From NCBI GenBank assembly GCA_951812925.1, contig OX638369.1:50587061-50651060 (forward strand): DNA of 64,000 nt, in the 5' to 3' direction. Of the stretch, positions 23,931-35,510 are shown piece by piece. The stretch's first letter is position 1; every line of letters begins with the position of its first letter. A program made the position numbers and the translations under genes. This DNA is from Calliopum simillimum (Eukaryota; Arthropoda; Insecta; Diptera; Lauxaniidae). The notes under the pieces are model-generated. The model saw only the letters and a list, made by a program, of their open reading frames with translations, was not told the origin of the DNA and ran no database searches.

Positions 23931-25160
23931 CTGTATGAAGTAGGAGGAGTAGTAGTTTATGTAAGATAAATTTTTGAGATGAAATTATGAAATAAAATTC
24001 ATGAACTCTGTTATCGTTCGCAAGCCAAATGGAGGATTTTTTTTTTTCATTAGACAAGCGAACGATATTAGGGTTTTTTTTTGGAGAAGTACGGTAGGTA
24101 TGTGATGTGTTATGTTTTTTGTTTAAAAACGCATAATTAAAATAACAAATTTTAATGTAGATGGATATCCAAAATGAAGAAAAACTCAAATAGTGTGAGA
24201 TTGTTTTTTATTTTAATAACTTCCGTCCTTATACATAGACCAGAGAGATTGATTTGGAAAAGACAAATGTTAGAGTGGAAAACCTTTGTTTAAAAAAACT
24301 CGTTTTTTAAGCAAGAAATCGATATTTATTTATATATTACCTTCTCTTTTATATATTCATATTTAATCTATTTTAGCCTTACTTTTCCAGTTAATCAGAA
24401 AAACCCGGCCACATTAAGCCGGTATGTCTCGCGAATTAAACTGTGGAAACCCTTTACATTGTAAACAGGTTCTTAGATGAGGAATAGCACATATCGAAAT
24501 ATAGAATTTATCAGAAACTTTTTTAAAAAACTTAACGAGTTCTTGGATAATAGTACAGCTAGAAACAGACACAAATAAAGAGGTGATGGGCCTTATCATG
24601 AATTTTTCTAGAAATTCTATCTCGAAAATTTACAGTGAAAGCTCCCGTGGGTGTTCGTTTACGTCCGGCCACGCACAGTGGCGTGAAAATCATATATTTT
24701 GGACAAACGACAATTCCTAGGACTCTAGTTTATGAATTTGAACAATTTTGATTAAACTATTTGTTATTCATACGGTTTCTATTTCCAGTTTTGCGGGATT
24801 TTTGCAAATGAGTTATTATATAGAATTTGATGTGCTCTTTCAGAATTTCAACTACCTCGAGTCGTGTTCGCTCGCGTCGTCATATTGGAAAAATGGCGGG
24901 CAAAATCAGTTTTTAACAAATATCGCAATATTGTAGCTTATAAAATTTTCTATAAAATGTTTTCTTACAACTCAGGAGATATCCTTATTCAAAATTTGTA
25001 AATTGTGCATGCCGCTTATGAGTAGGCAGAGTGATGTGTTGAGCTTAAAATTACGATAACTCATGAACGGTGAGTCACACGTTTAAGGGGACATTCGCCT
25101 TTGTAATTGAAACAAAACACACTTTTTAAAAATTTTATTATAAAAAAACTATTATATTTA
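23931..25160. other. Last intron (23931-42282), first part: no recognised element
   Basis: This begins the 18.4-kb intron between the last two exons. Small frames (23839-24189, 24414-24599, 24748-24936) have no recognisable domain. AT-rich with some T-runs. Confidence 0.5.
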
Positions 25161-25300
25161 CCCAGTGTGCCAGACGGTTCATATCTCCGCTTTTTTACCC
25201 GTTACGGATCCGTTACTGATCCGTTTGCGGGAGAAATTCCAAAAAAAAAAAAAACGATTCGCTTTTTTTTTGGGAGATTTGAACCGTCTGGCACACTGGG
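25161..25300. mobile_element. 140-bp MITE with CCCAGTGTGCCA ends
   Basis: Terminal inverted repeats CCCAGTGTGCCAGACGGTTC are perfect over at least 20 bp. TA flanks both sides. Its interior (CCGTTACTGATCCGTTTGCG) matches the three large elements at 51.95-55.24 kb, so it is a short deletion derivative of that family. Confidence 0.85.
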
Positions 25301-25302
25301 TA

Positions 25303-25858
25303 TTGACAAAATTTCATTTGGACATTGTTAAATATTGTCTAAAAAATATGAAAAATTTTTTTTTTTTATTTATAGTTTCCCTTGGCTGCTGTAGAGGGCG
25401 TCATTCAAAAGTTACTTTTTAAACGGTAGGAAATGTTGTAGACCTCCTGTAACAGATTTTTGAAAGATTCAAAATGGATTTTATTGTTGAGACTGAGAAC
25501 TATACAATAAGCCTCTAAAATTCATACTTTTTTATATTTTGAGTTTTTGTATGAATATTTATGAAAAATGCGAAAAAATGGCATTTTTTGAGGGTAAGTC
25601 ACCCTCGTAAAAAAACGTGGGGGGTATTTTTTAAAACTGTCAGACGCTTATTGACTAATATTTTTTATGAGTAATCGAATGCTCTTTGGTTTTTCAAAAT
25701 CGGTCGAGTAGATTCGGAGAAGAATGTCCTACCAGTTTGAAAAGTAACTTTTGGATGACGCCCTCTACAGCAGCCAAGGGAAACTAAAGATAAAAAAAAA
25801 AAAATTTTTCATATTTTTTAGACAATATTTAACAATATCCAAAAGAAATTTTGACCTA
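25303..25858. mobile_element. Inverted-repeat element, about 555 bp
   Basis: The arms of about 125 bp are nearly identical when inverted: TTTCCCTTGGCTGCTGTAGA, GGGCGTCATTCAAAAGTTAC and AATATTGTCTAAAAAATATG in the left arm are mirrored between about 25735 and 25858. It starts within 3 bp of the preceding MITE. No protein is encoded. Confidence 0.8.
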
Positions 25859-26532
25859 TCGATGTTCATTCAAAATTGAACATTGTACATTGAACACTGA
25901 TTTTGAAACAAAGTGTATGGCTTTTTTAAAAACGTATAGTTCTGTCATACACACATTTGAATAAAAAGCATTTGAAGAAATTTCGAAAATTGACATCTCT
26001 AGATAGTGCACAGTGCGTTTTTAAGTGCACTTTCTCAATTTCAAAAACGGTTTAAAGAAGGTTTTATAGCTTAAAACATTCACGGCTCGTTTTAACTTTA
26101 TTTTGCCTCGATGTCGGCAGACTCCAGGTTTTTTGATGCAAAGTTATTTACTGGGGTCCAAATATCAGGGTCGAATTTCAGTTACCAAATGGTCTTCACA
26201 TTGTTTCTGTATCAAAAAAAGGTTTGACAAAAATTTATTTACAAACTGAGTAGGTATGCAGTCATTTTTCCGTTTATTTGCAGATTTAAAAATTGTATTT
26301 TTGAAGATTCTACATGATCGCGTTAGCGAAATATTGAATTTTTAATTTTTTTTTTAATTTTTTTGTGTTTTTTTGAAAATCAGCGACAAATGAAAGCAAG
26401 AAAAATTATTTTCAATGTAAATTTTGATGTTAAATCCGAATCTGACATTAGAATTGCTATACATATTTCGTTTGTTTTTGAGTAATTTTAATCTTAGTTT
26501 TGTTTTTCGAGATTATACGTAGGTTATACGTA
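25859..26532. other. Unassigned AT-rich intronic DNA
   Basis: Nothing recognised apart from T-runs near 26345. Confidence 0.45.
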
Positions 26533-27190
26533 GGGCACTATTTATAGTAAAGTTTGGCATTTTTTAGCATAAACGTACTCACAACGTTTTTATGTACAAG
26601 TGCTATTTGTTTTGTTTGCAGTGAGTTAAGAAAATCAATTTGGGCAAAAAATCACAATTTCAAGAAAACATTTTCACAACTTTCGACGTGAATTATCTCA
26701 ACAAGAATGTGTCAGTTCTTTATATGGCGATAAACCACCATCAAAAACCACAGTATATGGCTGGTATAGTGAATTCAATCGTGGTCGTAGTTCGGTCGCC
26801 GACAAATTCCGTGAAGGTCGTCCAAAATCGGTTGTTGTGCCACAAAGCATCGATACAGTGCATGAACTGATACTGCAAGATCGTCATGTGACATATTGTG
26901 AGATAGAGGCATCCTTGTACATTAGTTCCACTTCAATACATTCGATTTTGCATGAGCACTTAGTTGTAAAAACATTTGTTCTCGCTGGAAAACCCATAAT
27001 TCATCAATGGCTTAAATTATCAATGGAAAAATTGATTTCCTTAACTCACTGTAAACAAAACAAATAGCACTTGTACATCAAAACGTCGTGAGTACGTTTA
27101 TGCTAAAAAATGTCAAACATTATTATGGTGCTGCCAGATTTTAGCTACTGGCATTAGTGTTGCCAGTTCCTGGAATATAAATAGTGCCCC
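26533..27190 (+). mobile_element. Internally deleted mariner-like element with N-terminal transposase fragment
   Basis: Long inverted ends begin GGGCACTATTTATA on both sides and share AGCATAAACGTACTCACAAC and CAAGTGCTATTTGTTTTGTT. Between them a + strand stretch (about 26690-26960) reads QECVSSLYGDKPPSKTTVYG, then YSEFNRGRSSVADKFREGRP and QSIDTVHELILQDRHVTYCE, which is the N-terminal DNA-binding half of a mariner-type transposase. The DDE catalytic half is missing. A second, more deleted copy of the same element lies at 55582-55945. Confidence 0.85.
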
Positions 27191-28190
27191 TTGTATAACA
27201 GAACAAAATCCTTGGCCACAAAAAACCTTTTTGACTAAATCAGGCTCGCTGATTCAGAATCTGGCAACCGTTTTTTTTCTATCACGTCTGAGATCTGAGT
27301 TATTCTAGTTTTTCAAACGTTTTTTTCTCACTTATTGCCTAAAGACAAAATTATAACGATGGGAAGCAGCTGTGCTAGACTTAAGTCGTTAATACCAAAC
27401 GAAAGAGGAAAAAAATTGAGTTAAACCCAATCAAAAACGAAATTTTTTGACTTAAGACCTTATTGCCTAACGTCAAAGAATTGTCATACAAAAGATTTTC
27501 ACTTGTCATATATTGGTTATTCGTTTTTCGAATTCCATGTTAAAAAAGTGGAGAATAACTTCTCACAAAAAATGTGAAAATATTTCGTGCCAAATTATTC
27601 CCGATTATATCTCTTTTCAATAAGTAAGTAAGAAGCGGCAACAGTATACCAACTGTAAAAATTTAGCAGTCCCACCTTTACTTTAAAGGGAGCAAAGTGT
27701 CTTGAATCATACGATCTACATCACTTCAATTCATTTAAAATACTAAGTTGATCCATATCGTTGCTGGCTTTGCGTTCGCGTGAGAGTTGCGGTTTAGTGT
27801 CAATTAATATGAATGTGAGATTTCGCACCTATTTTTCTAACCACCCTTTTTTTATGTTCTACAAAATTAAACAACTAAGCTTTTGTAAAGTTTAATTGCA
27901 TTCGCTCAGCATAACTTAATTTTTCAATTTGTACGGGAAGTGACACGCTCACTTTGAATATTTAACTCCCATTTCGAGATTATTTCTATGTTTTCGAGTT
28001 TTTACAGAACACGGTGCTCTTTATAATTTTTTAATTTGATTTTATTTTGCCTAAATGGTACTTTGAAAACATTTAAATTCGGCACTATTTAAGGAATACG
28101 AATGGACGATTTAACTGATTAAAAATAACCATGTAGAGTACCGTTCGGTTAAATTAAGAAGAATATAAAAGATATTTAAGAAAATTTTGC
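27191..28190. other. Unassigned intronic DNA
   Basis: No gene or clear repeat is recognised. Confidence 0.45.
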
Positions 28191-28191
28191 T

Positions 28192-28372
28192 CAGGGTGGG
28201 AAAATGAGTGATTGAAATAGATATTGTTTTATAAGAACAAAGGACTATAAGCTAAAGAACTCCTATCAAATGCAGAATGGACTGTAGGGGCGGCAAAATG
28301 AGTGACTGAAATAGATATTGTTCTACAAGACCAAATGATTATAAGCTTAAGAACTGTTATCACGGGAATTCG
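28192..28372. repeat. Two-copy tandem repeat of about 95 bp
   Basis: GCAAAATGAGTGACTGAAAT and AGATATTGTT-type sequence with ATTATAAGCTTAAGAACT-type sequence occur twice in a row with small differences. The GGGGCGGCAAAA word also occurs near the right end of the following hAT relic (about 29302), so this may be part of that element. Confidence 0.6.
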
Positions 28373-28479
28373 TGAAGTACTATGTGAAGCTCAAGGTATA
28401 AGAAATAAATTAGAAACATAATTTCTTTTGTGTATATGGAATTTTGTATTAAAAAAAATTAACGCCGTTAGCACGATCT

Positions 28480-29357
28480 TGCAAGAAGTCAAAACAAACC
28501 TGGGGAAGTGGTTGAACTGTACGATGGCCTAATCAGTATAATTCAAGCTTCTCGTGACGAATTTGATCTTTACGAAAAGAAAGCTTTGGAGATATGTCAT
28601 TAAGAAATACAAAACAGTTTCTTCAAGAAAAATAACGTGAGCATTGCAGTTTGGTGAAACAAGTTTGAGGAAACTAGTGGCAGCGATAATTTCAGAATTT
28701 TTACATTCAATGCAATTTTAGATCAGTTGATCTGTAATTTAAAAATAAGGCCTGTGTCGTATGTGAAGGCTCTGGAAAAATTTGGCGGTCTAATTGATAT
28801 GGCAACCTTGGGAAACAATGAACTACGCGAAGAAGCTGAACTATTACGAAAAAGTTTTCCTGAAGATTTAGAAAAATCATTAAGTGACGAACTGCTCCAG
28901 TTCAAGTCTGCAAAAGCTTTAATACAAAATTTGCATAAGGATTTGCGTAAAATTCTTCGGAGAAATGATCTCTGCACATTATTCCCAAATATTGACATTG
29001 CGTGTACAATGTGCATATGTACACTAATTTCAAATTCCACTGCTGAAATGCCTTTCTCTGTTCTAAAGCGTGTCAAAAAATAAATTGCTATTTTAACAAT
29101 AGAAAAAGATATTTTGCTTGAAATAGATTGTGAAGATATTTATTATTCATCAATTTGCACTTAACAAAATTAAACGAACAATTTTTTAATGTATGAATAA
29201 ACGATTTAAACATACAAATCGTTAAAGTGTCAACGTAACCAATTTTTTTGTTTTTATTATGTTTTCATTATAAGTTTCTTTTACTATAAAAAAAAACTGA
29301 AGGGGGGCGGCAAAAAAATAAGTGCCTAGGGCGGCAAATTTCTTAGATCCGCCACTG
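28480..29357 (+). pseudogene. hAT-superfamily transposase remnant (ZMYM1-like group), with one terminal repeat
   Basis: The longest frame (28727-29083, beginning at ATT/ATC-type codons) includes EKFGGLIDMATLGNNELREE and FPNIDIACTMCICTLISNST, then AEMPFSVLKRVKK, matching the C-terminal dimerisation region of hAT transposases in which AERSFS-LKRIK is typical. After a stop and an apparent small deletion, IAILTIEKDILLEIDCEDI continues the family's usual ending (about 29085-29140). Upstream, a frame reading ASRDEFDLYEKKALEI (about 28546-28600) belongs to the same protein. The right end reads GATCCGCCACTG, i.e. CAGTGGCGGATC inverted, a common hAT terminus. No left terminus is found. It is dead through stops and deletions. 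Confidence 0.75.
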
Positions 29358-29367
29358 GCCATAATAA

Positions 29368-29512
29368 TCGGTTATTTGACCATTATTATCTTTTCAACTT
29401 AATGCCAACGATGTTACAACATCAAGTAATCTTTTTGTGAAAACAGAGCCAAATTTTATTCAAAATGTCAGCCAAACCATATTATGACATTACTCAAAAC
29501 AGCTCAAAAAAC
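29368..29512 (-). repeat. Dispersed repeat R, copy next to the hAT relic
   Basis: CATAATAATCGGTTATTTGA, CAACTTAATGCCAACGATG, TGTGAAAACAGAGCCAAATT and TATTATGACATTACTCAAAA match, inverted, the repeat at 57.8-58.6 kb, but without the 550-bp insertion seen there. It therefore serves as an empty-site reference. Confidence 0.65.
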
Positions 29513-30475
29513 TCCGTTGGTTTTGCGAATTTGAGAAAAATGGCAGTAGAGAAAATTGTTCAGAATAGTTTCAGGGATCTTCAATTTTTGGTGTTCTCCC
29601 GATTTCTACGCACCCTGTATATTGCACGACTCATTCCGAGCATTTTTGAGATCGCATATACTTTGCAATACACGACGATCTCACAAAAATTTGAAAAAAA
29701 TCTAAGCTTTCCTTTCAGATTTTTGGGATTAGTCGTTGTATTTCCAAAAGTCGTTTTTTTTTTTAATCGGCGTTATAATGTATATGTTCAAAAGCAAAAA
29801 GTGAAAACCCCAAAATAAGAAAGAACATTGCTTAGCTCGATTTAAAATGTTTTAAATTTGTATAAAAGAAACCACTTTTGTCTATTTTATATTGTAAGGG
29901 GCTGTCCTCGGAACATCGCGAGGTTTATGGACAGCCCATGACGTAAAGGTATGACATCACAAAATGGTTATAAAAAAAAACAATCTCACACTCTTACATT
30001 TATACCAGTAAATTAAAATAAAGTTGTAACCAACAATACAAATAAAATCTGAAATAAAACAAACCTAAAACGTTTTCCAAGAACAAATTTTATTAAAACC
30101 ATTAGTCAAAGCGGAAAATTTAATTAAAACTTATAAGGTTAAGCGGAACATGCTAATAAACTTAAATAACTTAAACAAAATTAACATAAACAAGCATTTC
30201 TAAAAAAAAATTCTATTTATATTTGCAACAATTTATTTTACAAGTTATATACAAAAGTAGATACGTATATATACAATTTTTAGCATTAAATGCGATTTTT
30301 ATACAAACAATTTCGTTTGTTTTTATTTCTATAAAATATCGCAAAGCCCATTAATTTTAAATTGAATAATAGCAACGGATTAGTAAAAATTAAAAACCAA
30401 GAATAAACATTATTAATGGTACATAGAGCACAGTACACTTTTTTCGATAATTTTCATAGTAATAACCCAAGGGGA
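29513..30475. other. Unassigned intronic DNA with a GGGCTGTCC hairpin
   Basis: A 117-codon frame (29465-29818) starts inside the repeat and has no recognisable domain. GGGGCTGTCC and GGACAGCCC face each other at about 29897-29934, probably a remnant of a small palindromic element. The rest is A/T-rich. Confidence 0.45.
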
Positions 30476-31360
30476 AAAGTAGTGCTTCAAAAACCCTTCT
30501 GAAGTGCATCCTTTTCACCAATAAGCGCTTCCGCTCCGTAAGAACAATACTTTCTTTTTAACATTGCATGTCATAGGATGTAAGCGAGCAAAAACTTACC
30601 GCAGCCTTACCAAAAAAGAGTTTTTAAAGCGCTTATATGTAATGCTGCGGTAAGCGTTTTTTCAATAAAATTTAAAAAAAGAAAAAAAAAAAGAAAAAAA
30701 AAAAAAACTGCCCGCGCCAGGATTTGAGTCCACGACCCTCCGCGTGCTAGATATTTTTTTCTTACATTTACCAACCCTTTAGACCGCTCCACCAACGCCC
30801 GATGATATGAAGAGGTATTAAATTTGTATATTAAGCAAATGTTGTCCTGCAGCATTACATAGAATCATTGTGCAATCAGTTTCAATTCAAGTAAGCAAAA
30901 GTAAATAAAAATGAGAAATTAAAATAGAAAAGTGAAATAAAAAAGGTTGAATAAAAAATATTTTAATAAAAAAAAAAAAATAAAGCAAAAACAAATAAAA
31001 AAACGAAAAAAAAAATTCACCCGGGCTGGGTTCGAACTCACGTTGTTCTTACTGCAGCCTTATATGGAATCATTGTGTAATCAATTTCAATTTGGTTAAA
31101 CAAAAGTAAATTAATAAGAGAAAGGAAAATAGAAAAGTGAAATAAAAGATGTTGAATAAAAAATATTTAATTAAAAAAAAAAATAAAGCAAAAAAAAGTA
31201 AAAAAAAGTAAAAAAAAAAATCTCTCGGGCTGGGTTCGAACTCACGTTGTTCTTACTGCAGCCTTATAAAAGATCATTGTGATAGTGCTTCTAAATTTCT
31301 ATGGGGACAAGCACTTTTGAAGTGCTTGGATCAGAAGCGCTAGAAATTTTTCCTCTTGGG
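30476..31360. mobile_element. CCCAAG-ended element carrying tRNA-like modules
   Basis: The ends are CCCAAGGGGAAAA and, inverted, CCCAAGAGGAAAA, flanked by AA on both sides. Inside are a tRNA-like module on the minus strand (30712-30805) and two tandem units of about 205 bp. Each unit contains an A-rich tract followed, on the plus strand, by GGGCTGGGTTCGAACTCACG (B-box-like on the minus strand). The layout of A-tracts next to reversed tRNA-like sequence is the same as in the elements at 51.95-55.24 kb. No protein is encoded; an 82-codon frame at 30607-30855 is chance. Confidence 0.6.
30712..30805 (-). repeat. tRNA-derived sequence (Leu-like A box, degenerate)
   Basis: On the minus strand GGTGGAGCGGTCTAAAGGG resembles a tRNA A-box/D-arm of the leucine type, and GTCGTGGACTCAAATCC resembles a T-arm/B-box. 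The acceptor stem does not pair convincingly and the middle is expanded. It is not a functional tRNA gene. Confidence 0.55.
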
Positions 31361-31652
31361 AAGTCTTTAGCACACACCAACTTAAGTAGCGCTATTTCAG
31401 AAAAACCCGAGATTGCAATAACAATAATAAAATTTAGCTATTACAGCTTCTAGCATTTTAAGATACTTAGCTTGAAGCTTTTAAATCAAGTCAAAGTTTG
31501 ACTTATGCATGGAATCAACAATTTTACAGTTTCAGATCGTGATTTAAGCTTTTTTACAGCTGTTTCTATATTGGAATCTTTAAAACTTAGTCCTTTAGTT
31601 AAAAGAAGCAGTGGCGTCAATTGGTAGGGGCAGGAAAATAAATATGTTTATA
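31361..31652. other. Unassigned intronic DNA
   Basis: AAGCAGTGGCGTCAATTGG near 31606 resembles a hAT terminus, but no matching right end was found. Confidence 0.35.
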
Positions 31653-31920
31653 TCGATACGTCCAACGCAAAAGTTGGTAACTTGAAAATCGTAGTTTTTA
31701 GTTATGAGCATTTTTGTATTTTAACTATTTTTTTTTGTATGAAAACCTTTATAAAATAAATTTAGGTTGTGACTTCAAAAATAGGTCCCGGGCCTTCAAA
31801 TTTCAAGCTAGAGGTACCAACATTTGACACAAGATGGAACCAAATGTGCAGATTTCGAAAAACGCTGTCCCGTAAAAAGTTGGTAACTTGAGTGACCTAA
31901 TTTTACGTTGGATATATCGA
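31653..31920. mobile_element. MITE, short copy of the family at 2.1-2.7 kb
   Basis: Termini TCGATACGTCCAACGCAAAA and, inverted, TCGATATATCCAACGTAAAA. The internal GCTAGAGGTACCAACATTTG matches the larger copy at 2094-2745. It lacks the middle of that copy. Confidence 0.75.
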
Positions 31921-32388
31921 TATATGGCTTGTCCCCCCAAAATTTTTCTGAATTAGAGCAACTGAAAGAAGAGACTTTTTTTAGAGCGTATTCTTGGTTC
32001 AGTATTTTGACTAGTCTGTATATTGCAATAAATTTAAAGCTTTTAACTTTTTAGAGCTTATTTTCTACAAAAATTAGTATAAATTTTAAAAATATATGCA
32101 ACGCAAAAATAAGTACAATAAGTAAATAAATAAATTAGCAACATTATTTCAAAGTACATTGTGTAGAATTATCAAATTTTATTTTTTAGAGAAGTGTCAA
32201 TTCGTATAATATTTATTTCATGTGTTAGTAAGAATAATGCTCTTGAATGAAAGCTAAAATATTTTGATGAGCGGGCTCAGGTTTGTGTAAAAACGTAAAA
32301 GCTCTTTAGAGTCAATTCGCTGAAGTCAAAAACTTTTTATCTTTTAGGGTTGAGATCTTGGACTACAGATCTTAATAATATAATTATG
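31921..32388. other. Unassigned AT-rich intronic DNA
   Basis: Nothing recognised. Confidence 0.4.
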
Positions 32389-32396
32389 TATGCTCA

Positions 32397-33676
32397 CAAG
32401 GGCGTACGCAGGAGAAATTTCAATGTAAGAGCTGTATATTTTTTGTGCACTAAAATATTAAATAAAAGTTCATAATATCTTCTGAAGGTAGTACTTAGAT
32501 AACTTTCTAGGTAAAAATTTGCTAAGGTATGTTATCTAAATACATATCACATTTCTAAACTAATTTGAGGTCGCTGACTCCAAAAAACGCATTAATTTTT
32601 TTTTTTCCGAGGAGCCGTTCTAGATAAGTATATATAATCGACACTTTCGATTTTTGAGGTTATAGCTTTAATTTTATAAAAAAATATTTCGAGAAACCCA
32701 ATTTTGATCGAATTTTATCATACACTATTTTAAAGAAAAACTCTTACGCTTCTTTTAAATGTATCAATAACTAAAATCCTATTCAAATTGGCTGAATTAA
32801 AGTTAAAAGTTAAAACTGAGCGAAAAGTTCATTTTCATAGTAATTTTTTACAATTTTGGAATATTTTTTATATTTTTATTTATAAGTGTATTTAATTTTA
32901 AATATTTTAAAAAGTTATTAAGGTTTCAGTGAAGTAAGACCATTTTGATTTTTTATCGGAAAAATAAACAGGTACTGGGTCGATTTTCATGAAGCAAAAA
33001 AATTATATAGTGTTTAAAATGCTTAGAATCGTACAAAGTACACGTGTGAATTTTTTTAGAGTTTTTGGAAATTTTTCTTTTTCTTTGAACAATTTTTGAA
33101 AAAATTTATAAAATACTTTGATACTTTGAACGATTTTAAGCATTTTAAGCTTTATACATTTTATTCGTAAGAGCCTTCCTTTTGAGTAAACGAATGCTTT
33201 TCCGACCACGCAATTGAAAAACATAAAAAATTGACTTTTGTAACCAGATATTATCTAAACTACCTACACAAAAAAATTTTGAATTTTTTAAAGCAGGATT
33301 TTTTTGCAAAAACATAGTCTTTAGAAGCAGCTTTGGGTATCCCTTCTGAGGAGAAAAAAAAGTTATGAGCATAAAACATTTTTTTGTACCTGTTTATTTT
33401 TTCGATAAAAAGACGAATATTACTACTTCAGTGAAACCTTAATAACTTTTTAAAATATTATCCGATTTTACTTTCAAATTGTTTGCAATTAAATAAATAA
33501 ATAGTATGGTAAAGAAAAAAAGTGTATTTGTATAAACAATTGTCCAAAAAATCGCGTTTTATTTGGCTTTAATATGAAAAGTTGTAAAAACTACTGTAAA
33601 AATGAATGAATATGATACATTTGTAACTCTAAAGCTAGGGGGGGGGGGGCAGCTGTCCCCCTTGCGTACGCCCTTG
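32397..33676. mobile_element. Non-autonomous hAT-type element, 1280 bp, perfect 8-bp duplication
   Basis: The terminal inverted repeats begin CAAGGGCGTACGCA. Identical 8-bp direct repeats TATGCTCA lie at 32389-32396 and 33677-33684. The interior is itself partly palindromic (AATAAACAGGTAC near 32970 against GTACCTGTTTATTTTTTCG near 33387; AAGCATTTTAAGC words near the centre) and has an 11-G run near 33640. Short frames inside mirror each other and encode no transposase motifs. Confidence 0.9.
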
Positions 33677-33867
33677 TATGCTCATAAAAGTGCTCGGAAT
33701 TTGAAAATTTTTTAATTACGAATTAATTTTTTTGAATCACTCTAAGTAATTATAACTTGGTAAATATCTAGTTTTATTTATTAACAAAAACTTTCCCAAG
33801 ATGTAACTTAAAAATATAAAAATGATCTTATAAGCAAAATCTTACTTAAAGTATTCAAAATTCCAAA

Positions 33868-34294
33868 CTAGTAAGGGTGTAACATTATTTTGAAAATTTT
33901 GCTTATATGGGAGGTGCCACGCAATCTTGTCCGAGTTAACCCAGTTTTTCCTGAGAGCTTGCATTTTTAGTCCTTAGCGTCTGAGTGAAATTTGTTTAAA
34001 TTATCTCAAAAAACGTTTTCAGTATAGCGTTTTGAAGCTTTTGCTTATATGGGAGGTGCCACGCTCTCTTGTCCGAATTCGGCCAATTTTTGCTCAGAGC
34101 TTGCGCTTACAATTCGTAGTATTTATTTGTATTTTGGTTGCATTTTCGTTAAAAATACTCCAAAAGTTGCATTTTGAATATATTTTTTTGTATGGGCGGT
34201 AGGCATGTGCCTTGACCGATTTCTCTCATTTTCAATTAACAATAAATATACTTTTCTATATCTGCCACGCCTCCTTCTCTGCGTTACAAACGGA
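33868..34294 (-). mobile_element. Helitron-like (DINE-1 type) fragment
   Basis: On the plus strand it starts at CTAG after an A and keeps the TAGTAAGGGTGTAAC terminus. The terminal hairpin and the microsatellite have been deleted. Two core units with GGGAGGTGCCACGC boxes remain, then the block CTGCCACGCCTCCTTCTCTG, and it breaks off at about 34294 against a Tc1-like fragment. Confidence 0.75.
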
Positions 34295-34296
34295 AA

Positions 34297-34500
34297 AAAA
34301 AAATTTAATGCGTGAGGATGGAAAAACCATTTCGGAGATTTCAAGCGGCGTTGCAAGAAGTATTTCGACTATCCACAGCATTATAGAAAGAAACACTTTG
34401 GTAGATTATCGAAAAGAGGCATTCGAAGCAGGTCGGATATCATACGATAAACTAAAATTCAACCACGAACTTTAGCAGTGGACATTGATAGAAGCCTCAC
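34297..34500 (+). pseudogene. Tc1-like transposase N-terminal fragment
   Basis: The + frame from about 34308 reads MREDGKTISEISSGVARSIS, then TIHSIIERN, resembling the first helix-turn-helix of Tc1-type transposases. It then decays (RKEAFEAGRISYDKLKF) to a stop near 34473. It abuts the broken end of the Helitron-like fragment. Only this piece is present. Confidence 0.5.
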
Positions 34501-34822
34501 TAATATGTGATCGTCTAAAGGTAAAACAAAATAAAAAACAGTTTTTTTGTATTTTTTAAAAAAACATACAATTTTGAATAAAATGACACCTCGATCACTG
34601 GAAAATTCCAAATATTTACTGAATTATGGCATTTTGAAATCGTAAAATAAAAAACGCAAGTTTGTAGATATCGAAGTTCAAAGTTTGCCAATTATCAATT
34701 TTTATAGGGCAGATGTTCGGTAAGATCGCTTTTATTAATATTTGTAATTTGATAATCGACCTCAAGTCAGTTGTAAAATGTTCATAACATGTGAATCGCC
34801 AAATGTTAAAAGGACGGAGGTC
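34501..34822. other. Unassigned intronic DNA
   Basis: Nothing recognised. Confidence 0.4.
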
Positions 34823-35510
34823 AATTAATGTCATAACATAAAATGGCTGTTATTTTGTTAGAAATTAATAAAATTGATCTCTGTTTTCACGGAAAGTTTA
34901 CTTGATAATAGAGCTGGGAAAAGGTCTTGTTTTTGAGGCCCGGCACGAACACGAAACAAGAACTTGAAAAAAAGCCCGGGCCAGCATGAATGTTTTTCGT
35001 CGAGCCCGGCCTGATACTATCATATTATCATATTCACACTTTAAACAAATTGTAACTTATTGATAAAGCTAAATCAATGATTTTTATATGAAGAAAAAAC
35101 AATCATTGTACGTGAAGTGCTTATATATAAGTTTTTGAACGAATCTAATAAGACGATTTGTTTGACTTGACTTACTCCATTGTCATTCTCAGCCTCACTT
35201 TTATCCAAAATTTTACATGTTTTTATGTAAGAACAGAATTTTTTCCAAGTTTATGCTTCGGAACCTTCCCGTCATTTACGGGCCTCTAATTTCGGGCTTT
35301 TGGGGTTAGGTCCGGGCTCGCACAAAGCTCGATTTCAAAGCTGAAAAGAAAAGGCCCTCGGGCCACGAAAAAAAAAAACACGGCCCGGTCCCAGCTCTAC
35401 TTGATGATGTGAAATTTATAGCGTTGAGTTAAAAAAATGATTTCCGACATATGACCGATTATATGGCAGATAATGTGTATGATATTACTTTTGCGCCTTC
35501 TTGACATCCG
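34823..35510 (+). repeat. Dispersed repeat R, split by a hAT MITE
   Basis: AATGTCATAACATAAAATGG, AATAAAATTGATCTCTGTTT and TTTACTTGAT precede, and GACCGATTATATGGCAGATA and GATATTACTTTTGC follow, the insertion at 34909-35399. This matches the uninterrupted order at 58.43-58.58 kb. Confidence 0.75.
34909..35399. mobile_element. hAT-type MITE, 491 bp, with CCCGGGC-rich interior
   Basis: Ends TAGAGCTGGGAAAAGG and, inverted, TAGAGCTGGGACCGGGCCG. The 8-bp flanks are CTTGATAA (34901-34908) and CTTGATGA (35400-35407). The unoccupied related site at 58.46 kb reads CTTGATGA once. The interior carries many GCCCGGC/GGCCCGG words in both orientations. No transposase is encoded. Confidence 0.9.

Noticed and set aside
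29465..29818. 117-codon open frame as a gene
   Set aside because: It begins inside dispersed repeat R and has no recognisable motif or splice context.
31606..31640. hAT terminus CAGTGGCGTC
   Set aside because: No matching right terminus or 8-bp duplication could be found.
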